Positions 34,132 through 45,766 of a stretch of DNA of 64,000 nt are shown here, piece after piece. Under the pieces are notes generated by a model that was given only the letters and a program-made list of their open reading frames with translations, searched no databases and was not told the DNA's origin. Origin of the DNA: Astrocystis sublimbata (taxonomy: Eukaryota > Ascomycota > Sordariomycetes > Xylariales > Xylariaceae); the NCBI GenBank assembly GCA_022453515.1, contig JAJNNY010000026.1, positions 62,001 through 126,000 of the forward strand, given 5' to 3'. Position numbers and translations under genes: made by a program. The first letter of the stretch is position 1; each line of letters begins with the position of its first letter.

Positions 34132-35548
34132 CGCGGACGTGGTATTTGGCGCGTACACTACTACTGTAAGGTTAAGGCAGGTAGATGTCCTGGCAATATA
34201 AAGAGAGGCAAGGGATGGGAGGGTCGGCTGGATTCGTACCAGGGTGGGATGCAGCTTTACCCCAGTCGGGACCTCCAGTCTTGATCAAGCCAGCTGCTTT
34301 GAGTGTAGCCAGCACCGGTTCGGGTTAAACAGACCTTCTACTGCACGCACCGGTATCTCATGAAACACGGTGATCTGTGAATCGGCTACCAAACACCTGC
34401 AGTAGTAGGTCGCAGGAACCGATCTATTATACCGTTCTGGCACCTCGGCACGCTCTAGAGCGATGTGCAACATACTCGTAGTCGTAGGATGGACGCTTGC
34501 GATTTGTGATCAGCCTGCCAGCCTGCCATCGCCCACTCTCGGGCGCAGAATCACCAACCACCCATCTTGCAGCGCGATGTTGCACTTTGCAACGGTGGCT
34601 GGCGTGCTCGGCCATAGGCGAGCTCTCCGCGTCCGGGGCCCATGCGAAGCCTGATAGGCGAATCCAGGGCGCGAGGGGAAAGGGCCTCGAGGGCCAGGGT
34701 GATAGTCCGTCACCGGCCGGTCAGCACGGCGGGCTGGCTGGCGAGCTGGTCCGAAATGTGCAGTAAGTAGTGTGGGCAGCACCGCTACGCCCGCATGCCT
34801 GCGCCTGTACATGGCAGAAATAGTAAGGATAGGTCACTTAATTCGACTTTGCCTTGACCTAACCGAGCCCGCCATGGCCGCCAACCAGAATGGCCCCCCG
34901 GTTTGGCGACCGCCATTCCCCATCTTTCTGCAAAGTCAGTGATGTGAATTGTCAAGTCGAGGACAAGCTCGACGAGTAGACTCGCTCGTAAAATAGGGGA
35001 GCGGTGTTGACTGGGGCATCGGGTTCCAATCCCAAGCCAGGCCCGACAAATGCATCCTTGTGCTTTGCAGCCAAAATGCCAGACACACAAACATTTTAGG
35101 CAAACAATCCTAGCAGCTATCTTGGAGGAAATCAGGGCTTCGATCGTCGCGGTGATCGTATTGCTGGAAGGGTGCAACCGTCCACATCACTTTCCTTTCA
35201 TTTTCCCTTGTGTGTGTTTGGGGATATCCCCTGACTGGCTGGAGCTTGCGCCGGAATGAACCGCTCTTTTACCGCACTACTGTAGTTGCTCGGCGAATCT
35301 CTGCTGGAAATACCTCTCTGCGTCGACAGGCCGAATGGAACAACACCAAGGCTAGGTACCCTACCACCTTCTGCTTCCTTCTCAGCCGCCATCGAAGCCT
35401 TTCTGTCCATCACGACATCCAACGGTGAAGTCGGCCTTCTACACATGGAACGACTTGACTTGCTCTGGTTCACGTGGATGAGACATATTTTCTCTTTCTT
35501 GATTGTCTGAAACGGTGTCGCAAGTGGCAGGCTGTGTAGGGCTCAATC

Positions 35549-38500
35549 ATGTTCGAAACGACTATACCGGGGCCTTCCGGGACTCTGAAGCAACAACCGG
35601 AGGTCAGGAGCAGAGACAGTAAGGAGATTCACTTGAACTTTGCTGATCTCACCCATGCCACCTTTGATCATGGGTATTCCCTCCAAAGTGCGGAGGCGAC
35701 AGCAGTAGCAGAGGGCGTTAAGCTGAGCGAGAAGCCAGGCGCGAGCGCCGGTGCAGCAGCTGCTGGTGCTGCTGCTGGTAGCGCGGGTGTTGCTGCTGCT
35801 AGTGACAGGGACGGCGTAGCTGACCTGAGCGCTGCTGCTGCTGCTGCTGCTGTTGCTGCTGAGCCTAAGCCTGAGCCCGAGCCTGATGCACCTAATGACC
35901 CTGCACTTGCACTCGCACCTGCACCTGCGCACCTGCAAGCACCCGTGTCGGCTACCACCACTGCAACTGCGACCGGTCCTGCTGCGAGCAAGGCACCCTT
36001 CCAGTTCCAGTTCCAGGGCCACTTCCAGTTCCAAGCTGCCAGTCCTCCATCACACCAACTCCCACCACCACCATCATCATCATCATCGCCATCCACCCGT
36101 CTCCATTTCCATTCTTCCCCGTCCACCCCCATCTCGCGCCCCAAGCACAGCATCACGCACACCCATGCCCATCGCCATCGCTTGAGCCACAACTCATCCA
36201 AGTTGCCGGCCTTCCGCTTCGCTGACCTCAACAAAGAACCAATTGCTCCGTCTTTTCTGCTGCAGCACCCGCACCCGCACTCGCACATCCCACCCTCGCC
36301 TGTCTCACCCCATTCGGAACAACGCGAGACACGGCCAACTACGCTAGATCACTCACCCCTACCGCCGCCAGTGTCTGCACAGAGCCAGACTGCCCACGAC
36401 ATTGTCTCACCCGCTGCCGCTGCCGCTGCCGCCTCCGAGCAGCAGCAACAAAAACCCCTCGAACCCTGGAAGCTGGCTCCCGCCACGTCTCGGGCATCCA
36501 CGTTCCAATTTGCGCCGGCGCCTCCCGCCCATGTCCAGCAATCCGCATCGCTGGATACCCCTACCGCCCTTCCGAACGCTGCAGGTGTCACATCGCCCTC
36601 CGAGACAACTGTGACTTTCCTACAGGGACACGCGCCTATCACCCCGATTACCCCGAACAACCCGTCAGAACCAGGCACCGACGCTGCCTCCGGCGGATTG
36701 CCCGCCGAGGCAACCACGACGGAAGCATTTTCCGGCCAACGGGAACTTCTGCTGCCAAAGACGTTGCAGAGAACCGCATCAGATGACAAGAGAGCTTCCG
36801 TAGCGAGGAAGCCGCCCGTGTCATTCAAACCACGCACCAGCATCAGCGTGTCTGGGAACACCACATCTATTCCCCCAATCCGGTCTTTTCGATCTTCTGG
36901 CGACCGGCGCAGCAGCCTGGCACTCGACATGAATCTCAGATCCGCACGGCCATACGATAGTGGCGATGATTACGGGGACGGGAACCACCTAGACAGAACA
37001 CTGCGCGCCTTGGAAGGAAGACGGGGCGACGACGCCATGCAGTGGACGCCACCTGACTCGGCCACCGAGCGCCCAGAAGGTGACGACAGTGGCGACCTGT
37101 TCCTGAAGATTGCCCGTGAAGACTCCTTCCAGCGCACTGGAGATGCTGGGAAGAACTTTGCGGATAGCCCAAGTGCCATTGTAAGTAGATTGCTGTTCTT
37201 CCTCGTCCCCGCCTCCCTTGATAAGAAAATCCTTCGGCAATGTCTTCCATCTTGAGCCGCATAATGAGGTTGTGGTACACACGTCACAACCTAGCGCCCA
37301 TCCGAGCTCTTGAGATCAACTACTAACTCGACTATCCAAGTCTCGGGTAGCACGCAGCGCTCGTCGACCAATTTCTGTAGCGATATCTTCATATCGATCC
37401 CCCTCTCCCCCTCGTCTAACACGACGAATGTCCGAACAGGAGTCTCGAGTCAGAACCTCGACTCATGACCAAGGAGAGAGGGCAGGACCGCCTGTATCCT
37501 ACCGAGGCCATACCAGGGAACCACAGTCAGAGGATCTAAAGTTTCGAGGCGTTAGCACACCGCTTCGAGCCTCCCCTCTTACCCCGCGCACCTACGGCCC
37601 TATGGATACTCCTGAATCAAATTCCGTCAAACGCCGGCGGCAGCACTCGGTCGATCGAAGCTCTACTACTGTATCTCGAATGACATCTCTTAAACAAGGA
37701 AATTACAGTCATCCGCGTGCATATAATTCGTCACCTCTGGTCACGCATCCCACAGATCCACAGCGAAACGATACGCAAGCTAACGAACCCATCCCGACTG
37801 TCGAAGGGACAGATTCGACGAATTCCACCAACGCACCATCCACAGTTTGGGACGAATTGGAAGAATTGAAATCTCGAATTCATCGCCTTGAGCTGACAGG
37901 CAAACTTCCTTCAACCTCCAGTGCTGCTATCTCGCGAGCTTCAGACGAACGCCCGACAACTGCACAAACGAATGCCACCACATTATCCGTGTCTCCTAAA
38001 CGTGGTGCTTCGAGCACAGTACAAAGCACCGAAATGCCTCAAGTGCCGAAAGACAGCCATCCGTTACTTCATTCGGCTCTCGCAAAATCAAAGGAATTGC
38101 TTGCAACCGAGGTTTATGATGCCTTGCAGACAGCAACCACAGATGCCTTATTGCTTGCTGCTATGATGGGTACTCCTGGTCAGCCGGGACCTATATCTAG
38201 TGGTGCGAGCAACGTCGGTAGCAGTAACGGACCAGTAACCGACCGGCAACTTAGAAAGAAGGCAGACAGTGTTTGCCGTAGCCTCACGGAGTTATGTTTG
38301 GCTCTCAGTGAAAATGCAGCTGCAACTAAGCCTCTGCCAGTAGCTGCCACCCCCACAGAAGAAGCTGCACTGAAAAGTCCGACTATCCCACAATTCACTG
38401 GGATCGCTGGAGTTCCTGCAATTTCGTCGCAGAGAAGACCAAGCGTGCCAACAACCCGTGCCGTCGAATTCGCCACAAGCCCCAGGGCTCCATCCCGTTA

Positions 38501-39227
38501 CGAGGAAATGAGGGCCAACATAGCCTCCAGTGCTCAGCCCGGTTTACGATACAACGCCACTATGCCCGCCACGGCCGATGCCACAAACTCTGGCCGGAAA
38601 AGCTCACTTTTGTCTTCACGAACTAGACGTGCCGGAACAGAGGAACCCGAAGATGGGCGGAGATCTTCTACGATTATGAGAAGCCGCCGTGCCGGCACCG
38701 AGGAGCCTGAGGAGCCATCTCCGTCCGATCGGAAACCCATCCTTACACGTGGACGCCGAGCAACATTGGAACCCGGGGAGGACGAATCTCGGTTCCGCAC
38801 ACCGTCACGGGCTGTAACAGAAGTGAATGGCTTCCGGCCACGCGAGTATATTTCGCATCTTCCCCCACCACCCATTCCGAAGGAAGCAGATGCCCTAGCC
38901 AATTCGGCCCTTCCGCGACGACGATTAGGCTCTACCAGCCTCAACACAAGGTTGGCACAGCCTGTAGCGGGGACAGCATCGTTAGCGTCAGCTATTGCCA
39001 CACCTAGCAGGCGGTATTTCGACCGTTCTATTCTCAGCCGTGAGCCAGGCCCCGAAGTAGCCGACGACCGACTGCAACAGGAGAGATTTCATCAGGAACG
39101 TCCTCAGCAAGAACGGCCTCAGCGTCATTCCTCCCTTGTTCGCTCAGGTAGCATGAATCGACGGGTAACGAATCGGCAGAGCATGATCGCAACAGCATCA
39201 ACCGGAAGGACTGACTACTATAGATGA
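35549..39227 (+). CDS. Large low-complexity protein of unknown function, two exons
   Basis: I join two long open frames, 35549-37180 and 37341-39227, through a 160-base intron with a GTAAGT donor, a TACTAAC branch sequence at 37321-37327 and a CAAG acceptor. The join keeps the frame and gives 1,172 residues. Exon 1 is rich in Ala, Pro, Gln and Ser with runs of Ala and Ser and repeated FQFQ. Exon 2 is Ser/Thr/Arg-rich. A clear structured element is a short predicted coiled coil at about residues 713-735 (WDELEELKSRIHRLELTG), followed by a helix-forming region around 790-870 (LHSALAKSKELL..., LRKKADSVCRSLTELCLAL). Near 1,000 RRAGTEEPE-type repeats occur. I do not recognise the family. The coiled coil and basic Ser-rich tails suggest a scaffold or cytoskeletal role, which is inference only. 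Confidence 0.75.
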
Positions 39228-39914
39228 CGCCCAGGCGAACGTCACGATCATAATGATGATGTACAATTATAATCTGTCCATTGACAAAAAGGCGTTTCTC
39301 TAAGTAACATCTGGCATGGATAGGCGTTCCGGCTTCAGAAATACCCCCCTTTCGCCCAAATTTTGCGAAACCTGTTTTCTATCACTAATCTCGCTATGAG
39401 ACTCTTGACTCTCATCATACTTCTCTTGTCTGGTACATGCGCCGTAATATAGGTGGGCACCAGTGGCAGCTGTAGTTTATTGTGGTTTTACACTATCGAG
39501 CTAGAAACATGTCGCTTCCCTTTAATATAAGCCGACACGAGTCAGTTACTGTATAATTTCTGAATACATGATCATATACTCAGCAGTTAGAATTAAATCG
39601 CACTTGCTTTGACCTCTTGCACGATAAGCTAAGAACACCCATAATGATTTACCTACCTAGTTAGGTAATTAACTACCTACGAATGGCTATAGCGCTTGGA
39701 AGGTAGGTGTAAGGCATAGTATATTAAGCTTATAGCTACTATTAGATCACTCACTCTTTTATTCCTGAAGTCCTTTTCCCTAAAGGTTTGATCCTATTAG
39801 TTATAGTAGTGATAACATTTGCTATACCGTAATCTAATATTACTTAGTAGCTAATGGATATATACACAGTTCTCATGTCGACCCACATCCAATGAAATTT
39901 GAATAACTACCAAA
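39228..39914. other. AT-rich 3' region of the orphan gene
   Basis: No ORF looks coding. The stretch 39,600-39,900 is notably AT-rich (TATTACTTAGTAGCTAATGG-like sequence) and contains the palindromic TACCTAGTTAGGTA at about 39,653. Confidence 0.55.
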
Positions 39915-39985
39915 GCATCAGTGGTTTAGTGGTAAAATCCATCGTTGCCATCGATGGGCCCCGTGTTCGATTCACGGCTGATGCA
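39915..39985 (+). tRNA. tRNA-Gly(GCC)
   Basis: A complete 71-base cloverleaf: acceptor stem GCATCAG paired perfectly with CTGATGC, discriminator A, D-loop with TGGTTTAGTGG (A box), anticodon stem CATCG/CGATG with loop TTGCCAT (anticodon GCC), and T-arm CGTG-TTCGATT-CACG with B box GTTCGATTC. There is no intron. A run of five T (39999-40003) follows 13 bases after the gene and fits RNA polymerase III termination. The neighbouring gene downstream is the tRNA-splicing enzyme TPT1, probably by chance. Confidence 0.97.
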
Positions 39986-39998
39986 TCAACAATGTATA

Positions 39999-40003
39999 TT
40001 TTT
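39999..40003 (+). terminator. RNA polymerase III terminator of tRNA-Gly
   Basis: TTTTT on the plus strand 14 bases beyond the discriminator base, the usual pol III stop signal. Confidence 0.75.
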
Positions 40004-40693
40004 GCTGCTTTTAGATGCTTTCGATGGGTTGCTATGCAGTTGATGCACGGTCTGTATGTAGTAGTCATGTCCTAAAAATATGTGATGGATTATGCCCCGA
40101 GCACAAAGAGACAATTAAACTTTCGGTATGATTCACCAAGGAAATGGTACAAAGGTTACCTGGTAGGTACTTTGTGACTCAGGCCGTCGGAGGGGTTGTG
40201 GGGAGACTCTAAATTCGTTCTGCAGGCACAACAAACTGAGACGCAGGTATATAGACCAACTAAATAAGCGTTACTTATGACTTATAAAACCACGATGTTG
40301 GATGGGAACGTAAACTTTCCACGTCCCTTTTAGACTCACTACATGCTCTGTTTACTTACCTTGCAATCTACTCAATTATAACTTCAGTGGCAGCCACCTG
40401 GGCAGGTTTCCTGTACTACCGACAACGTGCATTTCCGATCCAGCTTCCGGGGCGGTCGTCCCCACTTCTCACTTCCCGCCAGAAATTCGAGCCTGAGAAC
40501 GAGTAGAGCATTCCGGTTGACGTTGGGACCCGGGGTGCAAGGCGCAACCTCTACGAGCGTACGCGCGGGAGAGCGCTCTCACCGGCATCTGGCAGCTGAA
40601 AGCACTCAGAGCTCAAAGTCATATGTCACGAGATCGTACTTCACCACTCCTACCAGTGCTCTGGCCAGCAACAAACGCGACAGGCAGATCGAT
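40004..40693. promoter_or_regulatory. Promoter and leader of TPT1
   Basis: No separate gene is visible. The frame of TPT1 stays open upstream from 40427 to its ATG, but contains no ATG there, only a GTG at 40427, so I treat it as leader. Confidence 0.6.
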
Positions 40694-41997
40694 ATGGCGG
40701 ACTTCGAGGCCGCGGCGGATCGCATTGAGGACCAGATTCTCGGAGGTGGGGCTGGTAGAGGGGGTCGCAATCGCCGTGGTGGCGGAGGCGGGCGTCGTGG
40801 CGGCGGCGGCGGAGGAGGAGGAGCATCGAATCGACAAGTGCAGATCTCCAAAGCGCTGTCGACTCTCTTGAGACATCAGGCGCAGAATGCTGGCATCAAG
40901 CTTGATGCTGAGGGGTTTGCGCCGCTGGATCGGGTGGTGAGTGATTTTCGATTTTTGATTTCTGGTACATACATCCACAGTCCTGTTTTCTCTCTTTCTC
41001 GTCTTTTCTAGTTGTCATGGATAGTGTCTTTTGTTGCGGTGCTTCAGACGTTCTGTATTTCGTTGCGGGGAAAGGAGAAGTCTGCGCAGGACAATATCAT
41101 GGAGATGGCCATCACACCAGGGGGCGCTTCGAGAACCAATATCCACTATCGCGGATTACGTGCAAAGAGAGAGTCGAAAGGGACAAACTAACAACATCCC
41201 AGATGCAATGGCCCCGTCTCCGCAGCTTGAACCCAACTCTAGCTGAGATCCAAGACGAGGTCGCCACAAACGCCAAACAGCGGTTCAGCATCAAGCCGAA
41301 CCACGAGTCCATATCGTCCACAACCTCCGAAGACGACACCACGCACTGGTTAATCCGCGCCAACCAGGGCCACAGTATCGCTATCGCCTCTGAGGCCTTG
41401 CACACGCCTCTCACCCTTGACGCCGGAAACGTGCCGGAAGTTGTTGTCCACGGGACGTACTTCGCCTTCTGGCCCTCGATCGTCGCAGACGGGGGCTTGA
41501 AGAAGATGGGCCGCACGCTCGTACACTTCGGGACGGGGATCCCCGGCGAGGATGGCGGCAATGGCCAGGTCCACGGCGTAGAGGACGAGGAAAAGCAGGT
41601 GCAGCAACGGGACAAGCAGAAAGTCATCAGTGGCATGCGCGCTGATGCGGAGGTGCTCATCTTTGTGGATATCGAGAGGGCGCTCCGGGAGAGCAGCGAG
41701 ACTGCCGCCGCCGACGGCAATAGTGGAGGCGAGGGGATGAAGTGGTGGTTGAGCGAGAACAACGTGGTCCTCACGGAGGGAAACGCCGAGGGCATCGTCC
41801 CGTTGAAGTACTTCAAGGAGGTCAGGGGGAGGCGGCAGGGCGTCGGGCTGCTGTGGAAGGATGGTGAAAAGGTCGCGGATTTGCCGGAGGGTGTTGTTGC
41901 TAGGGTCCCGCAGGGAAAGGGGCGAGGCGGCGGTGGAGGTAGAGGAGGACGTGGTGGGGGGAGAGGTGGTCGGGGACGGGGAGGACGAGGTTCATGA
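40694..41997 (+). CDS. TPT1: tRNA 2'-phosphotransferase (Tpt1/KptA family)
   Basis: I read two exons, 40694-40936 and 41203-41997, giving 345 residues. The intron (266 bases) has GTGAGT and an ACTAACA branch site, and joins LDRV to MQWPRLRSL. Tpt1 removes the 2'-phosphate left at the splice junction of tRNAs by transferring it to NAD+. Family motifs are visible: LSTLLRH (first catalytic Arg), KQRFSIKPN, WLIRANQGHS (the His/Arg of the active site), HGTYFAFW and the GLKKMGRTLVHF block. Unlike the compact family core of about 220 residues, this protein has a Gly/Arg-rich segment at residues 17-47 and a pure RGG-type tail over the last 40 residues, both typical RNA-binding additions. It also carries a Gly/Glu-rich insert around the EDEEKQVQQ stretch. 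Confidence 0.94.
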
Positions 41998-42348
41998 GGG
42001 TAGCCAGCCAGCCTACTTACTTACTCACCTACCTATACATTCAAGTACTATCTTCAAGGACTCCCGATTCGTAGAAAATTACATCCCAGACCACATACGT
42101 GACGCGACCTTCCCGAGTGAGAAAAAGGTATTAATTTGCGCTAGCGACGTACTCAAGTTGGCCTATGAGGCTTTGCTACAAAAGCTGTTGCTTCTATCCA
42201 CGAGTCTTACCTGAAAGGCGGCATGACCGCAATGTAATAGACCTACATGCATAACCGATACCCTCCCTTTCTGATTCCTTCATTTCCCACCTCTCTCTCC
42301 TCAATCTTCTCTTATGCTTCTTTCCTTGTAGGCCTGGGGCGCAACCCA
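41998..42348. other. Convergent 3' regions of TPT1 and the dsRBD gene
   Basis: No gene is visible in these 351 bases. CTTACTTACTCACCTACCTA hexamer-rich sequence follows the TPT1 stop codon. Confidence 0.6.
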
Positions 42349-43518
42349 TCAATCCGCAGATTTCCCCTGTGCCAGAAACGCCTCGGTCTTAGCGGCACGC
42401 TTCTCTCTCTCCTCTTGCAGGATTTTCAAGAGGATCTTAGCGACCGCTTCCTTGGCAGTCGGCTTACCCAGGATACTCTTGACTCGTGCCGGCGATATGT
42501 CGAAGGCCAGAAAAGGGTTATGAGCTCCAAAGTCGGCATATCCATTGAAGAAATGCCCCTGGAAGTCGGCAGGTTCGAGAATGTATGTGGGACTGGGGAT
42601 GCCCATCTTTTGGCACAGCTCGCTGGCTTGCTGCACTGCTGAAGGCTGGCTGGTATCAGAGCGAGGAGATTGGATGGCGGATGGGTGAGAGGGCGTGGTG
42701 TTCGTGGCCAAGGGGGATTGCGCCAACTGCTGCTGCTGCTGCTGAGTTGACTGGAGTGCAGGAGCAGTAATGCCCTTTGGCCACTTCACGCCGCCATCCT
42801 GTGGCATGAACCCCGAGGCTCGCAGCCATTCCACAGCCGTTTTACACGCATATCTCTTGGCGTCTTTCTTCTTCGCAAACGTCTGCTCGGCGGCCTCATG
42901 GCTCGGGAACAGCTGTCCTGGTGGCGCCTCGCCGAGGGTCACCTGGCACTTCCAGCGAAGTATTCCACGACCAGTGAGGTCAGAGGAACTCTCGATGAAG
43001 CTGACTTCCCGACAGCCGTGCCAAGGGTGTGCAGCTCGGTATTCTGAGAAAGACTCTTAGTACAGGCCATCTTGTGAACAAACAGTATTGGACGGGGTAT
43101 GAGAATTATGGATGGAAAGGGCGACGACTAGAAGTAAACAGATGATAGCCGGGCTGTGTTATTGAAGCGGAATGCAATTGCTAGCAGGTCTCTCTCACCC
43201 ATGAGTAGTCCGATCCAGTTGGTGTCGGACAATTCAGGCTCTACTGTAGCAATAGACTCGAGCTTCAAGGCATGCTCGAGGTCAAGAACAGCACCTCGCA
43301 CTTTGTCTGACACTTCAATCGCTAGAGTCAGTAATTGCCATTTGGATGAAAGAGATTGCTCACGATCCAGCAGCCTGTTGCTCCGAGACATGCCAGAAAG
43401 CGTGAGTAAAGGATTCGAAGGAATACATACCGGGCAAGGGCATTTGCTTCTGCTGACCGGCCCAGGTCTCGATCATTTCGTACGTGTTCGGGGACACATC
43501 TTGACTGTTGGCAGCCAT
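42349..43518 (-). CDS. Double-stranded-RNA-binding-domain protein
   Basis: I read three minus-strand exons, 43431-43518, 43199-43321 and 42349-43043, giving 301 residues. The middle region, rebuilt across intron 2, reads like a dsRBD: EYRAAHPWHGCREVSF, then TGRGILRWKCQVTLGE, then the helix AKKKDAKRYACKTAVEWL with the Lys/Ala pattern of the RNA-contacting second helix. After it come a polyQ/Pro/Ser linker and a helical C-terminus (AVAKILLKILQEEREKRAAK). The role is not known to me; RNA processing or decay are possibilities. The 5' end of exon 2 is uncertain: 43321 (CTAG) and 43306 (CAG) both keep the frame and differ by 15 bases; the downstream CAG is better spaced from the CTGAC branch site. 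Confidence 0.82.
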
Positions 43519-44242
43519 GATCGGGCGCTGCTTTGCGCAGGTAACGGTTGTGTTATTTCAGGAAAAGATGAAGTTGTTCACCAATTTGCATACGGATGAT
43601 TTCTTGTTGTGCACCAAGGAAGTGAAGACAACCAAGAAAGTTCCAAGGTGTTATAGAACTTGGAAGTCGGCACAAGACAATGAAGGAATGAATAAATGGG
43701 TGGCAGCGGGGAAAGAAGGGTAAGGATAAGATTGCGGTTGTGGAATAACTTTGAGTAACCTAACAGCCCGACCGCCCGACAGCCTCGAGACTGCAAGCAT
43801 CCGATGTGAGTTTCCTGAATAGGCCTTGGTATAACCTCGAGTTATCCAGGCTGCAGGTATGGGTGGCGGTGCATACCTACCTCTTAACCATCACGCTTCG
43901 AGGGGCGCGTCACGCGTGACCGCGTCGGCAGCCGATGTAAGTAGCATTAGGCGCACAGCGGGGGGCATTCTAAGCCTTGTGAGGCAACCGTCTAGAGGCA
44001 CACATGTCTGTTTGATGCGTAGCTCTGGTGCCTCATCTTCCATGGTTGTACTGTACTAGAGCACATCCATCAGACTGTCAATCAAGCTGCTGCTCTTCAG
44101 TCACAGGTTTCGCTCAGAAATCTAGGGTATCATTTGTGTTTGCTCGTCAGGTGAGCAGAGTCTCTCTACTCTACATGCATGCTTAACATTAATTGCGCTT
44201 CTTTTTCTTTTTCTTCTTCTTTCTTTCCTTCCTTCACTTTCG
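43519..44242. other. Promoter of the dsRBD gene and 3' region of EFG1
   Basis: No ORF looks coding. Both flanking genes run on the minus strand, so this spacer is the dsRBD promoter and the EFG1 3' UTR. A pyrimidine run TTTTTCTTTTTCTTCTTC lies at about 44,202-44,220. Confidence 0.6.
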
Positions 44243-45123
44243 CTAACCCTCCTCGAAAAACCCTCCATCGCTCTCATCGTCATCGTTGCCGCCTGAGTCT
44301 TGCGCTTCTGGTGCTTGCCGGTGTTTGCTGTTGGCTGTGTGGCGACCTGTCGATTCCAGAGCAGAAGAGTTTCGGCTTCTGGATCGGCCCACTTTCTCTT
44401 CAGATGCTTGGTTCTTTGCATCGGCTACCGACTTGCGCTCCTGGATTTTCACGAGCGCCCGCACGCCTTCCTGAGACGCTTTCTCTATCGTATCCCACAC
44501 AGGCGGCCTCTCGGTACGTAACGAGCGCTGTGCTGCGCTTGCATCGCCAGCTTTTGCATCATCGGTCTTGGATGATACCGGGTACAGACTGATGTAGGGC
44601 TCTCGATATGGGAAATGTTTGGCGTATAGGGCGTCCACCTCGGCAATGTGCAGGTCGGCCTGGAGTCTCTCCCTCTCTTCCTCGCCCGTCACAGACTTCA
44701 GCTGGGTCCGGATCTGCCTCGCCAGTCGATCCGCCTTTTTCCTTTCTGTAGACGCCGTGTTAATGACATGGCATGTGGTGCATCGATGCATCGCTTACCA
44801 AAAAAGCGAACCATGTGGTACTTTGTGATCATGGTGCTCCTCTTCTTCCCGTCGACGAGATGGTCGAGTTTCTGCTTGTGATGGTCCAGCTCCTTCTCCA
44901 GCTCATGTCTGACGTTGGCCGGTAGACTATCCTCCTCGCGATTCAGTCGGCGCTCTATCGTTCTCGCTCGCTTTTTTAGCCAGTTGACGCTGGACGGCTT
45001 CTCTGTTGAGGGACCCTTTCTCTTCTTGTGCTTTGCATTCTGGTAATTCGGTGCATGTTCGTGCGCCTCGCCTGCGCCCGAGGGATCGGTGCTGTACTCG
45101 GAATAGTCCCTTTTTGAGGCCAT
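44243..45123 (-). CDS. EFG1: rRNA-processing protein Efg1
   Basis: I read two exons, 44799-45123 and 44243-44745, giving 275 residues, split by a 53-base intron (GTAAGC...CTACAG) that restores MVRFFERKKADRLARQ. The conserved block covers residues 45-160: WLKKRARTIERRLNR, ELEKELDHHKQKLDH, TKYHMVRFFERKKADR, then the helical QADLHIAEVDALYAKHFPYREPYISLY. The protein is highly charged and largely coiled-coil, with a basic N-terminal KHKKRKG nuclear/nucleolar-type signal and an acidic tail (DDDESDGGFFEE). Efg1 works in early 18S rRNA maturation in the nucleolus. It is divergent from SEA4 across 643 bases, so the two may share promoter elements. Confidence 0.94.
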
Positions 45124-45766
45124 GTTGAGGTTAATCAAGTCGCTGGGTATATGTAGGGTTGCAGTTGCAAAATAAGTCGCAGACAAGTAGAGGGGCAGGG
45201 GAGGGTAGCTGATGGCCTGTCTAATCGTGAATTTTATGGGTTCCAACTTCCAAGCCCCAAGGTTTGGGTAAAGAAAAAGAAGCGGCAGAGCTACTATACA
45301 TACGATTGGTTGATTGGCCACTGGATCTTAAAAGGTGGGACATCCCGCAAGAGGTACCCAGCCGGCCGAATCTAGCCCTGGAGGTACATGTAGGTACGGT
45401 ACACCTGCATGAGCGACATGGTTCTAGGTGGTACTACTGTATGTACCTAACCTCCTACCTCACTGAAGCATGAGTTCCATTTCAACTCACCCTCGCAAAG
45501 ACCTCTCAAAGGACCAGCGAGGCCGGCTGCCGACAACACAGTTTCTTCTCTTTACGCCGGATTCGCTTCGCTATGACTTATAAAGTCTTGGATGTCGTCA
45601 GCGTCGCGTAACTTGTCGGCTGGGACAATGGGAAAGCTGCCCACCGTTTGACTGACCCTCATCAGCCTCCAGCGCCTTACTTACACAAGTTCATATCAAT
45701 TGAGAGGCCAAAGGCCTAAGGGTCATATCTTGAGCGTGCCAGTCGCTGTTCCTCACATGGCCCGAC
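45124..45766. promoter_or_regulatory. Divergent promoter between EFG1 and SEA4
   Basis: This 0.64 kb spacer must hold both promoters. It contains TACCTA/GGTACC-rich sequence near 45,350-45,465. A small upstream ORF that overlaps the SEA4 start (45757-45846) begins inside it. Confidence 0.65.

Larger units (their letters stand above)
26992..35548. other. 8.6 kb region without a convincing gene
   Basis: The left part (about 27,000-28,900) is pyrimidine-rich on the minus strand and is probably the long promoter and 5' leader of the phosphatase. From 29,000 to 35,200 I find only short ORFs without family motifs, biased codon use or good starts; the 233-residue frame at 29137-29838 and the 128-residue leucine-rich frame at 31644-32030 (which begins at TTG) look like chance. 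The last few hundred bases before 35,549 are the likely promoter of the next gene. Base composition between 30,000 and 33,900 is close to balanced, unlike the GC-rich genes, so decayed transposon or gene remains are possible. Confidence 0.55.

Noticed and set aside
37428..39227. Treating the frame at 37428 as its own gene beginning MSEQESRVR
   Set aside because: The frame is open for 29 codons upstream to a good acceptor with a TACTAAC branch site, and joins in frame with the preceding long exon, so one gene is simpler. RNA data could overturn this.
40427..40693. Arg/Ser-rich N-terminal extension of TPT1 that looked like a mitochondrial targeting sequence
   Set aside because: The frame is open but has no ATG before 40694; it starts only at a GTG, so there is no evidence that it is translated.
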